64,000 nucleotides of DNA from an uncultured Desulfatiglans sp. (GTDB taxonomy: Bacteria > Desulfobacterota > DSM-4660 > Desulfatiglandales > Desulfatiglandaceae), in contig LR026961.1 in assembly GCA_900498135.1 (NCBI GenBank), forward strand, positions 2,090,692-2,154,691, written 5' to 3'. The notes beneath the pieces are model-generated. The model ran no database searches, was not told the origin of the DNA, and saw only the letters and a list, made by a program, of their open reading frames with translations. A program made the translations under genes and the position numbers. This document shows, piece after piece, positions 49,178 through 57,652 of the stretch; position 1 is the first letter of the stretch, and every line of letters starts with the position of its first letter.

Positions 49178-50830
49178 ATGGAGGCACCTATCGATCCCAT
49201 ACATGGCAAAACAAGCGGCTTGAAGGCCGGTCAGCAGCGGCGGCTTCAGACTCTCTATCCCAGGAGGGTGGCGCCGGCTGAGTTGATATCGCGTGAACTG
49301 GTCCGCGAGATGGCGTCGCTTTCCCGGGAGCTGAACCGGCAGGTCGCCTTGCTGCTTACCCGGAAAGGGGAGGTGTCCCATGTGGTGGTAGGGGACCACA
49401 GCCATGTCTGGATCCCGGAACTATCCGGTTACCGCGAAGGTTCGGGGCGTTTGTGCGGGCTTCGCTGCATCCATACGCACCTCGAGAAGGAGCCGCTTTC
49501 CGAAGAGGATCTCTCCGATCTGGTACTGCTTGCCCTGGATGCCATGGCCTGTGTGGAAGTGGACGAGCGGGGGATTGCCGGAGCGATCAGCTATGCGCAT
49601 ATTCTTCCACATGCTGTGAACGGGCAGGGATGGATGACGGAAAAGGTCCCGGATATCGGGCAACTGCGGATCGACTTCATGGCGATGATTCAAGCCCTCG
49701 AGGATGAACTCGTCAGAGAGCAAAGAGGACATGCCCTGGACCAGAGGGAAAAGGCCTTGCTGGTAGGGGTGACGACCGGACCTCGCTGGAAGGCCGAAAG
49801 CCATCTCGATGAACTGGAAGAACTGGCCAGGTCGGACGGGCTCGATGTCGTCGCGAAGGTGGTGCAGCGCCTGCGGGAGGCTGATCCGCGCTTTCTGATC
49901 CGCAAGGGGAAGCTGGGGGAACTGGTGCTCCAGTGTCTGCAGACCGGAGCCGGACTGATCATCTTCGACCAGGAATTGAGCCCCGCCCAGGTGGATCATC
50001 TGACCAAATACACCGACCTCAAGATCATCGACCGCAGTCAGCTCATCCTGGACATCTTCGCACGGCGCGCCGTCACACGTGAGGGCAAGATCCAGGTGGA
50101 ACTGGCGCAGCTCAAATACCTGCTGCCGCGTTTGGCGGCGAAGAACACCGCGATGTCGCGCCTCACGGGCGGGATCGGCGGCCGTGGGCCGGGCGAGACC
50201 AAGCTCGAGATCAATCGCCGCCGGGTCAGGGACCGGATCGCCGCGTTGAACCGGGAATTGAGCGCGATCAAGGTGCAGCGCGCTGGTCGAAGGCGCTTGA
50301 GGAATGCAAGGCGTCTGCCGGTGATCTCCATCGTGGGCTACACCAATGCGGGGAAGTCCACTCTTCTGAATGCCCTGACCCACAGCGCAGTTGGTGCGCG
50401 CAACCGCCTCTTCGAGACGCTCGACCCCAGCAGCCGCAGGCTGCGCTTCCCGGAGGAACGCGAGGCGATCATCACCGATACGGTCGGGTTCATCCGCGAT
50501 CTTCCGCAGAGTCTGATGGAGGCGTTCGCGGCGACGCTGGAGGAGCTTCAGGATGCGGACTTGCTGCTGCACGTGATGGATATCACCCATCCGCAGCTCG
50601 AGGAGCAGGCGGCTACCGTGGAGTGTATTCTGACAGATTTGTCGCTGCAGGAGGTGCCGGTTCTCAAGCTGTTGAACAAGGCCGATCTCCTGGAGGCGCA
50701 GGAGGCGGAGGACCTGGCCGAAAAAATGGGAGGATGCGCCGTGTCGGCGCTTCACCCTCCCACTCTGGCCAAAGTTGTTGAAATGATTGATAAACTTATA
50801 TGGCCTGACACCCCCACCCGGAACTTTTGA
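49178..50830 (+). CDS. hflX: GTPase HflX, N-terminally extended form
   Basis: 550 residues, about 120 more than E. coli HflX. The extra N-terminal domain (about 1-180, with SLSRELNRQVALLLTRKGE) is seen in deltaproteobacterial homologues. The HflX domain then has RGPGETKLEINRRRVRDRI. The GTPase has G1 GYTNAGKST, G3 DTVGFIRDLP and G4 NKAD. HflX splits stalled 70S ribosomes under stress. The start is tentative. Its end overlaps the convergent apbE by 35 bp. Confidence 0.93.
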   Translation: MEAPIDPIHGKTSGLKAGQQRRLQTLYPRRVAPAELISRELVREMASLSRELNRQVALLLTRKGEVSHVVVGDHSHVWIPELSGYREGSGRLCGLRCIHTHLEKEPLSEEDLSDLVLLALDAMACVEVDERGIAGAISYAHILPHAVNGQGWMTEKVPDIGQLRIDFMAMIQALEDELVREQRGHALDQREKALLVGVTTGPRWKAESHLDELEELARSDGLDVVAKVVQRLREADPRFLIRKGKLGELVLQCLQTGAGLIIFDQELSPAQVDHLTKYTDLKIIDRSQLILDIFARRAVTREGKIQVELAQLKYLLPRLAAKNTAMSRLTGGIGGRGPGETKLEINRRRVRDRIAALNRELSAIKVQRAGRRRLRNARRLPVISIVGYTNAGKSTLLNALTHSAVGARNRLFETLDPSSRRLRFPEEREAIITDTVGFIRDLPQSLMEAFAATLEELQDADLLLHVMDITHPQLEEQAATVECILTDLSLQEVPVLKLLNKADLLEAQEAEDLAEKMGGCAVSALHPPTLAKVVEMIDKLIWPDTPTRNF

Positions 50831-51854
50831 GCGTATTATCCGCCTTCGTCAGGATGAAGGCCTCGCACCGAGGCAAGGTCTCTATGAAGTGCAGCCCATG
50901 GGCGGGCTCCATGACAAAGACGGCAGTGGACAGGGCATCGGCATCCATCGTCGTGGCGGCGCACACCGATACGCTGCTGCTTTGAAGCGGCGAGTGGCCG
51001 TTCTTCGGGTTGACGATGTGGTGAAACATCTTTTCGTGGTCATAGTAGACCTCGTAGTTTCCCGAGGTGGCTATGGCACCGTCGCCAAGTCGGATCACAT
51101 CAGGGTAGCGTTTCTGTTTCTGCGGGTCCTGGATGGCTATGGACCATGGTTTGTGGTGTTCTTTGGCGCCGCAGGTCCTGATGTCCCCCCCGGCATTGAT
51201 GAGGTGGTTGCGGATGCCGAGCCGGGTGAGAACTTCCGATGCCCGGTCGACGATGTAGCCTTTCGCGATGCCGTCCAGCGTGATGCCCATGCCGGGTTCG
51301 GCGAAGCGCAAGGTGCGCCCTGAATACATAATCTTGTCGGCGCCGATCTGAGGCAGGACCTTTTCCAGGTTGGGTTCCAGGGTCTGAGCCTGGCCCGACA
51401 TGTCGAAAGAGGCCTGGAAAAGATCGACGATCGGCTTGACGGTGATGTCGAAGCAGCCGTTGCTGAGGCGGTAATACCGTAGAGAGCGTTCAATGACGTC
51501 GGCAAGTTCGGGGGGCACATCGCGCAGGGTTCCTTCGGTATTGAGGTGCGATACGGCTGTGGCGCCGTCGAAGCGGCTCAGCTCACGGCTCAGCCGGTCA
51601 ACCTCGTCGAAAGCGCGGCCCATGGCTTCCTGGGCCTCGTCCCTGGAAGGATGGATGAGGGTCATCGAAACGAAGGTGCCCATGGCGACGCGCGTCATGG
51701 AGACCTTATGTTCGTCACGATTGAAACGGACCGCCTCGGCTTGGGTGGCAAGGACGGGCACCGCAGCCGCCCCAAGCCCCAGCATGCCCGAGAGCTTCAG
51801 GAACGTACGTCGGTCGACGCCCTTCTGAAGGGCGGACAGATTGGTCGTCTTCAT
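50796..51854 (-). CDS. apbE: FAD:protein FMN transferase (ApbE), Tat-exported
   Basis: 352 residues from the ATG at 51854 after GGGAGGAAG. The N terminus has a twin-arginine signal (RRTFLKLSGMLGLGAAA), implying export folded across the inner membrane. ApbE signatures VAMGTFVSM, FDGATAVSHLN, GITLDGIAKGYIVDRA, NAGGDIRTCG and the late DADALSTAVFV are present. It attaches FMN to threonine in targets such as RnfG/NqrC subunits. No Rnf genes lie nearby. Confidence 0.93.
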   Translation of the reverse strand: MKTTNLSALQKGVDRRTFLKLSGMLGLGAAAVPVLATQAEAVRFNRDEHKVSMTRVAMGTFVSMTLIHPSRDEAQEAMGRAFDEVDRLSRELSRFDGATAVSHLNTEGTLRDVPPELADVIERSLRYYRLSNGCFDITVKPIVDLFQASFDMSGQAQTLEPNLEKVLPQIGADKIMYSGRTLRFAEPGMGITLDGIAKGYIVDRASEVLTRLGIRNHLINAGGDIRTCGAKEHHKPWSIAIQDPQKQKRYPDVIRLGDGAIATSGNYEVYYDHEKMFHHIVNPKNGHSPLQSSSVSVCAATTMDADALSTAVFVMEPAHGLHFIETLPRCEAFILTKADNTLKSSGWGCQAI

Positions 51855-51987
51855 ATAGCTTCCTCCCAGCACCTTTTCAGGATTTCTTTTGCACGCAAAA
51901 CTCACAGGGAAGACCTATACCAAAAAGCGATCCAATGCAACCGAAAACCGCAGGACCCAACAGAAAGAAAAATCCTGTCTAGAACGC

Positions 51988-52950
51988 TCATGAGGCGGGG
52001 GGCTCGGTCGCTGATCGCTCGTGGTTTCGGGCGAAGATCTCCCGTGCCTGGAGGATGTCCTTCCGGATCTGCTCAGCGAGGGCGGCCACGGATTCGAACT
52101 TCTGCTCCTGGCGGATGCGCGCGATGAAGCGGACCCGGATCGTCTTGCCGACCAGGTTTTCGTTGAAATCGAGGATGTGGGTTTCAATGGAAAAGGCGTT
52201 GTTTTCGAAGGTGGGATTGTACCCGATGTTGGTTACGCCTTGATAGCTCCCGCTGTCTGTGATCACCTTCACGGCGTAGACGCCGCGCTGCGGCACGAGT
52301 TCGTCGACCACGTTCAGGTTTGCGGTGGGGAATCCCAGCAGCCGTCCACCTCTGTTCATACCGGTCTTGACGATGCCGGTGATCTGGTAATTCCTCCCGA
52401 GAAGCTTTTTCGCCTCATCCAGTTGGCCGGTCTGCACCAGTTGCCGGATCGCGGTGCTCGAAACCAGGTTTGAATCGATCCGGACCGGATCCATCACGTG
52501 GACTTTGAACCCGAATTTTCGACCGGCAGCCTTCAGGGATGCCGTATTCCCTTCCCGGTTGCGCCCGAAGGCGTAGTCGTACCCGACGACCAATTCCCGA
52601 ATGCCGATCTTTCTCACCAGAATGTTCTGGATGAAGTCCTCCGCGGAAAGGGACGCAAATTCCCGTGTGAAGCGGAGGCAGAGGATCACGTCGATGCCTG
52701 CGGCTTCGATCAATTGAAGCTTCTGCTCTGTGGGCGTGATCAACGGGGGTGCATTTTGAGGTTTCATGACCTTGATGGGATGCGGGTCGAATGTGAGAAC
52801 GACCGACTGCCCATCGATTTCTCGGGCGCGGCCCTTGACCGCGTCGAAAAGGGCGAGATGCCCCCTGTGGACGCCGTCGAAGTTGCCGATGGTCAGCACA
52901 GGGTTGACGAGAGGGTTTTCCAATTGGTCCAGGCTGTACAGGGTGGTCAT
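51988..52950 (-). CDS. ribF: Bifunctional riboflavin kinase/FAD synthetase
   Basis: 320 residues from the ATG at 52950 after AAGGA. The FAD synthetase half has TIGNFDGVHRGH and VVGYDYAFGRNREG. The riboflavin kinase half has GRLLGFPTANL and a C-terminal helix. It turns riboflavin into FMN then FAD, the substrate of the neighbouring ApbE. The two genes lie 133 bp apart on one strand and may be coexpressed. Confidence 0.95.
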   Translation of the reverse strand: MTTLYSLDQLENPLVNPVLTIGNFDGVHRGHLALFDAVKGRAREIDGQSVVLTFDPHPIKVMKPQNAPPLITPTEQKLQLIEAAGIDVILCLRFTREFASLSAEDFIQNILVRKIGIRELVVGYDYAFGRNREGNTASLKAAGRKFGFKVHVMDPVRIDSNLVSSTAIRQLVQTGQLDEAKKLLGRNYQITGIVKTGMNRGGRLLGFPTANLNVVDELVPQRGVYAVKVITDSGSYQGVTNIGYNPTFENNAFSIETHILDFNENLVGKTIRVRFIARIRQEQKFESVAALAEQIRKDILQAREIFARNHERSATEPPAS

Positions 52951-53034
52951 GGCTGTTCCTTGGTTCCTGAAATGCAAAGCCGGCGCCAATCCTCGCGAAT
53001 TGCCCAGCCGGCCTGTCAGAGCCGCATAAATGTG

Positions 53035-53063
53035 TTGACAACGTTTATGCGGAACTATAGTAT
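53035..53063 (+). promoter_or_regulatory. Promoter of tRNA-Leu
   Basis: TTGACA at 53035-53040, 17 bp, TAGTAT at 53058-53063, about 34 bp before the tRNA. A dyad CATAAA...TTTATG (53025-53050) spans the -35 box. Confidence 0.65.
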
Positions 53064-53096
53064 TAAGGATCTAAATTTTCAACCCCATTCTTGCGT

Positions 53097-53183
53097 GCCG
53101 AAGTGGCGGAATTGGTAGACGCGCTAGGTTCAGGGTCTAGTGGGCGGATGCCTGTGCGAGTTCGAGTCTCGCCTTCGGCACCA
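53097..53183 (+). tRNA. tRNA-Leu (anticodon CAG)
   Basis: 87 nt with encoded CCA. Acceptor arms GCCGAAG and CTTCGGC pair. The anticodon loop TTCAGGG reads CAG. The variable arm is long, as for leucine, and the T loop is GTTCGAGTC. The integrase gene nearby makes its 3' end the likely island attachment site. Confidence 0.95.
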
Positions 53184-53201
53184 AACCTTGTAATTTCAAT
53201 A

Positions 53202-53271
53202 GGTTAGATCGCTAAAACTGCTCCAGGGTGCATATAGGGTGCAGATCAGCGCTCTAACCTTTCCTTTTTTT
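53202..53271 (+). promoter_or_regulatory. Inverted repeat, direct repeats and T-run beside the tRNA: terminator or integrase arm sites
   Basis: GGTTAGATCGC (53202-53212) and GCGCTCTAACC (53249-53259) are inverted with one mismatch. Between them AGGGTGCA occurs twice, 11 bp apart (53225, 53236). A T-rich run (53260-53271) follows. It could end the tRNA transcript, and the short direct repeats could be integrase/excisionase arm sites. Confidence 0.45.
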
Positions 53272-53285
53272 GACCCCCGGAAAAT

Positions 53286-53313
53286 GAAAAAGCCCCGGAC
53301 CAGACCGGAGCTT
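53286..53313 (-). terminator. Rho-independent terminator of the integrase operon
   Basis: On the minus strand AGCTCCGG-TCTGGT-CCGGGGCT forms a stem followed by TTTTTCATTTT, starting about 26 bp after the integrase stop. Confidence 0.75.
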
Positions 53314-53338
53314 CCATGAATGGCATCACCTGGTGGTG

Positions 53339-54451
53339 CTATGGGGTGCCTGTCTCATCGAGGCGGTTCACCCCTGCCTTCTTCTCTGTCGGTATCCAAT
53401 GCCCATAGCGGTCCACGGTGATGTTGATGGAGGAATGGCCCAGCTGCTCCTTGACATAGAAAACCGATTCGCCGCCGCTCAGGAGCAAGGAAGCGTAGGA
53501 ATGACGCAGATCGTGGATCCTGACCTTGCGGACCCCGGCCTTGAGCAACACCCTGTCAAAGATCCTCCGAATATGGTTCTGCTCGATCACATGGCCGCCA
53601 CGATTGAAGATCAGGGCAGGAAGTTCACCTTTGCCTGTCTTCATGGCTGCCTTCTTCTGCTGGTGCATGTGGGCCTTCAGCACCGCGTGGAGCTGGTCCG
53701 ACATATCGACTTTCCTGGCCTTGGTGTTCTTGGGGGTGGTATAGGCGCCGCGCCGGTATGATCTTCGTATCCACAAGGCCCTGCCGTTGAAATCAATGTC
53801 TCCCCATTCGAGGCCCAGGGCCTCACCCAGGCGGACCCCGCTCCGGGCCAGCAGCATGAAGAATGGGTAGTGCTCCGGATGGATCTCCTTGCAGGTTTCG
53901 AGGACCAGGGCGATTTCGTCAGGGGCAAGCGGGTTGATTTCCTTCCGCTCGCGCTTCAGCTGCATCCGCCTGGTGATTCCGGTCACGGGGTTTTCCTTGA
54001 CCAGCCCTTCATCTATGGCGAAGTTAAAAACCCCGCTCACGATGTCGCGCAGCAGCCCGATCGAGGATTTGCTCAGGCCCTCGTTGAACTTCTCGAGCAG
54101 GAAATCGCGGATCTCGCCCCTGGTGATCTTATCCAGGCGGATTTCACCGAATACGGGCAGGATGTGCTTCTTGATCGCGTTGTCGTAACGCTCATGGGTG
54201 GAGGCCTTCCGCATCGCCTCTATGTAGGACAACCATTTCGCGGATGCTTCCTGGAAGGATGGAGGCGGGGCCTTCTTTTCCTCCGCCAGGTTCAGCAAGC
54301 CCTTTTTAAGACGTTCCCGAAGGGCTGAGGCAACCTTTTCAGCTGCCGCTTTATCGCCGATCCTGACGCTTTTCCGCTGCCCTTGATGGGCTATGAACAC
54401 CCACCACGGCTGACCTTTACCTTTGACCTTTTGCCGTATTGTGACACCCAT
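53339..54451 (-). CDS. int: Tyrosine-type site-specific integrase
   Basis: 370 residues. An N-terminal arm-binding region and SAM-like core-binding domain (about 65-160) precede the catalytic domain. All key residues are visible: R207 (SGVRLGEAL), H313 and R316 (HDLRHSYA), H339 (LGHSS) and nucleophile Y349 (TVDRYGHW). It sits 155 bp from tRNA-Leu(CAG), pointing at it, the usual layout of a genomic island or prophage integrated in a tRNA. Probably active. It is the last gene of a minus-strand operon of small island genes. Confidence 0.93.
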   Translation of the reverse strand: MGVTIRQKVKGKGQPWWVFIAHQGQRKSVRIGDKAAAEKVASALRERLKKGLLNLAEEKKAPPPSFQEASAKWLSYIEAMRKASTHERYDNAIKKHILPVFGEIRLDKITRGEIRDFLLEKFNEGLSKSSIGLLRDIVSGVFNFAIDEGLVKENPVTGITRRMQLKRERKEINPLAPDEIALVLETCKEIHPEHYPFFMLLARSGVRLGEALGLEWGDIDFNGRALWIRRSYRRGAYTTPKNTKARKVDMSDQLHAVLKAHMHQQKKAAMKTGKGELPALIFNRGGHVIEQNHIRRIFDRVLLKAGVRKVRIHDLRHSYASLLLSGGESVFYVKEQLGHSSINITVDRYGHWIPTEKKAGVNRLDETGTP

Positions 54452-54553
54452 GGAAACCCCCCGTTTCCATCATGCCCTGTTTTGGTTTCGCCCGCTGGCA
54501 GGGAGCAGGGAACTCCTTTTCGGGGGCCAGCCTATCCAGCGGGCGGGTTTCGC

Positions 54554-54757
54554 TCAATCCCCGTAAAGGGCCCTCGCGATGATTTTCAGGTCGTCGGCTT
54601 CCTCGAAAACCATTGCGCCAAGGGCCTCGATGTCTTCCGCGTCAAAATCAATCCGATCATGGTTTCGCAAAACCGTTCCGATCGCGCTGAGCTTCTGAGC
54701 AATACACGGAAGGGCGGTGGAAAAATCCTTTCTCAATATGTCAACCTGCTCGATCAT
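54554..54757 (-). CDS. Small hypothetical island protein
   Basis: 67 residues, acidic and helical in look (IDFDAEDIEALGAMVFEEADD). No family recognised. Its ATG overlaps the stop of the upstream small gene (ATGA) after AGGAGG, which supports real, coupled expression. 54452-54553 is a short gap with no gene before the integrase. Confidence 0.55.
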   Translation of the reverse strand: MIEQVDILRKDFSTALPCIAQKLSAIGTVLRNHDRIDFDAEDIEALGAMVFEEADDLKIIARALYGD

Positions 54758-54939
54758 GCCCGCACCTCCTGAATCTCGGCCGTGCCGGCCGGAGGGAAAA
54801 GGACCTGCTTATGGGTGTCGGCCGCCTCCCTGGTGATCCGCTCGAGGACCTCCGTGCTCGTGCAGTTCCAGGCCAGGGCCAGGCGGTTCAGGCGCCATGC
54901 TGCCGCTGTGGTGATCGTGGTACGGAGTTCGATCTTACG
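54754..54939 (-). CDS. Small hypothetical island protein
   Basis: 61 residues from the ATG at 54939. MRKIELRTTITTAAAWRLNRLALAWNCTSTEV suggests a short helical, possibly DNA-binding protein (ribbon-helix-helix-like), an inference from pattern only. It overlaps both neighbours and follows AGGAGG. Confidence 0.5.
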   Translation of the reverse strand, partial: RKIELRTTITTAAAWRLNRLALAWNCTSTEVLERITREAADTHKQVLFPPAGTAEIQEVRA

Positions 54940-55141
54940 CATATCGCACCTCCTGAACTTTCGCCCCCGGATACCACGCAGCCAATTCCCGAGGCACTTC
55001 CGTCCAAACTTCACACTCTGAGTCAACGAACGAGTTGGTCTGAACACAGAGCAGCCCAACGCATCGCGGTTTACAGTCGCCACCGGGCTCGAAGATGAGA
55101 CGGCCATTTCCACAATCCACAATCCATTTGACTTGTTCCAT
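54935..55141 (-). CDS. Small hypothetical island protein
   Basis: 68 residues from the ATG at 55141, after AGGAGG. The chain has four cysteines and several tryptophans (MEQVKWIVDCGNGRL, SECEVWTEVPREL). No family recognised. Coupled to the next gene by overlap. Confidence 0.5.
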   Translation of the reverse strand: MEQVKWIVDCGNGRLIFEPGGDCKPRCVGLLCVQTNSFVDSECEVWTEVPRELAAWYPGAKVQEVRYA

Positions 55142-55153
55142 GGCGCTCACCTC

Positions 55154-55534
55154 CTACGCAATCATGAACTGGCCCCGGATGTCGATCAAGGGCCGGTCCT
55201 GGCTTTCGCGGTTATTCCAGAAAACACCCCTGCAAGCCTCTTCGTCTGGGCTCAGTGCGCTTTCGTCATCAAGGGGTAGATGGTCTACTTCCATGTCTTC
55301 GTCCTGCCGCGCATCGTATTCGTCAGCATTTGGTTCAGTGGGATCTGGATCTTCCACCTGGTCAAGCTCAAAATGGCAGGCCTTGCAGCGCACGGTTCCC
55401 TGATTGTCGATATAGGTCTCCTCATGTGGGCAGCCGGCCAGGGCCTCAAGAAGGGCCTTGATGCAGCGCTGGCAGTTGATTTCGTGGGGCGTGTCGTTCC
55501 AAATGCACTCTCCGTCAAGGATGGAGCAGCCCAA
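55154..55534 (-). CDS. Hypothetical cysteine-rich island protein
   Basis: 126 residues if the TTG at 55534 is the start; the frame stays open further upstream. CQRC...CPHEE and CKACHFEL suggest a zinc ribbon in the first half. The second half is strongly acidic (DEYDARQDEDMEVDHLPLDDE). Function unknown. It precedes the 68-residue gene by 12 bp. Confidence 0.5.
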   Translation of the reverse strand: MGCSILDGECIWNDTPHEINCQRCIKALLEALAGCPHEETYIDNQGTVRCKACHFELDQVEDPDPTEPNADEYDARQDEDMEVDHLPLDDESALSPDEEACRGVFWNNRESQDRPLIDIRGQFMIA

Positions 55535-55560
55535 GGCGTGATCGCTCCAGCGGTACGCCT

Positions 55561-55779
55561 TCAGCCGGCGCCGTCGATGAACCCGACGCTGTACCGCGCC
55601 ATACTGTCCTGCTGGGTAGGGAGGGTGACGATGAAGGGCCGCTTGACCGTCCTCCTGATCGCTTTCCGTTTGGGCGGATCCGGAAGCATTTGCTCCTTCT
55701 CAGGCCTCGGCCAGCCGTCCTGCCACTTGCCTTGCCAAACACCCCTCACTGCCTCCTCCCTCTGATTCTTTTCACGCAT
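55561..55779 (-). CDS. Small basic hypothetical island protein
   Basis: 72 residues from the ATG at 55779, five bases after GGAGG. Rich in R/K and Q (PKRKAIRRTVKRPFIVTLP). It is the first gene of the integrase operon. It could be an excisionase-like or regulatory protein, but no HTH is evident. Confidence 0.5.
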   Translation of the reverse strand: MREKNQREEAVRGVWQGKWQDGWPRPEKEQMLPDPPKRKAIRRTVKRPFIVTLPTQQDSMARYSVGFIDGAG

Positions 55780-55936
55780 GACGACCTCCAAAAAAATCCC
55801 CGACTGGTGCGTAGAGGCTCAACCGGGCCTCTCGGGGTCCTCGCGGATACCCCCCAGTCGGGGACAGATGGTTCCAGAAATGAAAAATGCCAGCTCACGG
55901 GTGGCCTCCGGGTTGATTGTTTTTGCACGCAGAGAC

Positions 55937-55966
55937 AGCATAATTCACGGCTTTTCATTTTGTCAA
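55937..55966 (-). promoter_or_regulatory. Promoter of the integrase operon
   Basis: Minus strand TTGACA (55961-55966), 18-bp spacer, TATGCT (55937-55942). Transcription would start near 55930, about 150 nt before the first small gene. Confidence 0.55.
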
Positions 55967-56053
55967 GGGGTTTTGTTGAAGGTAAAAATGCTTTGTGATA
56001 TGAGATAGACGATAAAGACACCACAACCGTTTTCTCCTTTGCCGAGGTAAGCC

Positions 56054-56908
56054 ATGAAGAAAAGTCCAAATCTTCCTACTCATGTTCAGTTCTTTTTACC
56101 TATTATCGACGCCCTGAAAAAACTTGGAGGCTCCGCTAGTCCATCAGAACTAAAAGACGAACTCGTGATCAGCCTTGAAATAACCGAGGATGAACTATCC
56201 GATCGGCTGGCAAACAACATGTTCAGGATTGATAACCAAATTACATGGAGCAAAATATACCTGACCCGCGAAGGTCTACTTGACGATTCTGACCCTCACG
56301 TATGGCGCTTGACCGAAGATGGGCAACGCAGCCACCTCACAGAAGAAGAGGTAAAGGAGATTTTTCATAAGATTCACAGTGGTTTTATAACGAAAAAACG
56401 CATCAAAAAAAGTTCTGATGAACCGATAATCACTGATGAAGAGCAAGACGAACCTCACAGAGCGGAACTTATCGAGATTCTCAAAGCCCTGTCTCCAGAA
56501 GGTTTCGAGCGGCTTTGCCAAAGGTTGCTTCGATCGTCGGGATTCACTAAAGTTGTGGTGAAAGGGCGGTCTGGTGATGGAGGTATAGATGGGGAAGGAA
56601 TTCTCGAAATCAACCCCCTCGTAAGCTTGAAGGTGATATTCCAGGCAAAACGATACAAAGATGCCGTGCCTTCATCACAGGTGCGCGATTTCAGAGGAGC
56701 TATGCAAGGCCGAGCAGAGAAGGGAATCTTTATCACCACCGGCCGGTTTACACAGGATGCCAAGAATGAAGCGATCCGTGAAGGCATTCCCCCGATCGAG
56801 CTAGTTGACGGTTCCAAACTGGTTAAGCTTTTTGAGCAAAAGCTATTGGGGCTCAGACCCAGGACCATCTATGAAATTGACAATGATTTCTTCGATGAAT
56901 ACAGGTGA
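56054..56908 (+). CDS. mrr: Mrr-type restriction endonuclease
   Basis: 284 residues. An N-terminal winged-helix Mrr_N domain (about 10-95, LPIIDALKKLGGSASPSEL) precedes the Mrr catalytic domain (about 140-275). The active site GDGGIDGEG (D179) and FQAKRY (Q197, K199) fits the D-QxK pattern of the family. Mrr enzymes cut modified (methylated) foreign DNA. The gene is AT-rich for the region, stands alone on the plus strand after GAGGTAA, and is a defence gene of the island. No methylase lies beside it. Confidence 0.88.
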   Translation: MKKSPNLPTHVQFFLPIIDALKKLGGSASPSELKDELVISLEITEDELSDRLANNMFRIDNQITWSKIYLTREGLLDDSDPHVWRLTEDGQRSHLTEEEVKEIFHKIHSGFITKKRIKKSSDEPIITDEEQDEPHRAELIEILKALSPEGFERLCQRLLRSSGFTKVVVKGRSGDGGIDGEGILEINPLVSLKVIFQAKRYKDAVPSSQVRDFRGAMQGRAEKGIFITTGRFTQDAKNEAIREGIPPIELVDGSKLVKLFEQKLLGLRPRTIYEIDNDFFDEYR

Positions 56909-57129
56909 CGTCTAGCTTTCCTTTTCCACCCGTGTGCACACGCCCAAACGTTCCCTATTTTCGCTTTTTCGGCTTCAACCCATAGTTGGATATGTCTCCG
57001 GGGCTGATCGTTGAAAGCTCGTGCCGACCCGTGCCTCACCTGTTACCGGCAAGGGCGTTTGTGGATCATGGCGGCCGCTCTGACGACCATCAAGGACCTC
57101 CACTTCCTCAAGGACCTCTGGCCAGGGCA

Positions 57130-57478
57130 GCATGAAAGAAGGCGCCTTACTTCCGGCCCGATTGACGCGGCTTTCCGGAGGGCGGCGGCCGACTGAAATA
57201 ACGGGTCCATTTAATCGCCGCTGTTTTCTCCCTTGGACCATGGAAATATGGCCGCCTTACAACCGCCCCTATTTTGTGTCGGCTGCGGGTGAAAGAAGCG
57301 GGCCTTGTTGCCCTCGCTATTTTCTCCGGCCGTCGGCTGAAAATATGCCCGGCTGTAACTGGCCTTGTTTTCTCTGGCGGCCGACTGAAATCAGGGCATC
57401 ATATTGCCGTCGCTATTTTCTCCCCACTCCAGCTGAAAGAAGGCCGCCTTCAAGGGCCCCTTTCCCCTGGCGCTGCCA
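57130..57478 (+). repeat. Degenerate 48-bp tandem repeat, about seven units
   Basis: Six units of exactly 48 bp start at 57191, 57239, 57287, 57335, 57383 and 57431; a worn unit begins near 57130. Two blocks recur: a TGAAA-type start and CGCTATTTTCTCC near the end. Neighbouring units can pair as TTTTC...GAAA. The rest of 56909-57652 shows no recognised gene. Confidence 0.75.
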
Positions 57479-57563
57479 TGCCCCTGTGACCACTTGTCAA
57501 TATTCGCAGTTTTGCCCCTGCCATGGAGGCTACTCAAGCGTCTGTTTTGCTGATATTTATTGA
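57132..57563 (+). CDS. Possible repeat protein encoded by the 48-bp tandem repeat
   Basis: A 143-codon frame covers all units without a stop. Each unit gives 16 residues with a loose pattern of E near the start, P or N in the middle and R-x-Y/C-F-L near the end (for example AENMPGCNWPCFLWRP and TEIRASYCRRYFLPTP). Cysteine, proline and aromatic content is odd for a soluble protein and no good Shine-Dalgarno is seen. It could equally be noncoding repeat DNA. Confidence 0.25.
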   Translation: MKEGALLPARLTRLSGGRRPTEITGPFNRRCFLPWTMEIWPPYNRPYFVSAAGERSGPCCPRYFLRPSAENMPGCNWPCFLWRPTEIRASYCRRYFLPTPAERRPPSRAPFPWRCHAPVTTCQYSQFCPCHGGYSSVCFADIY

Positions 57564-57652
57564 GCCAGGAAACGGGTACCAGAAGGGTCCAGGATCGCTT
57601 CTTCCGGTAGGCAGCTCTTGACAAGAAGCTGAGTTAGGCTGATAGTATATTC

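Noticed and set aside
57191..57478. CRISPR array
   Set aside because: The 48-bp units diverge throughout, with no identical repeat and variable spacer, and no cas genes are present.
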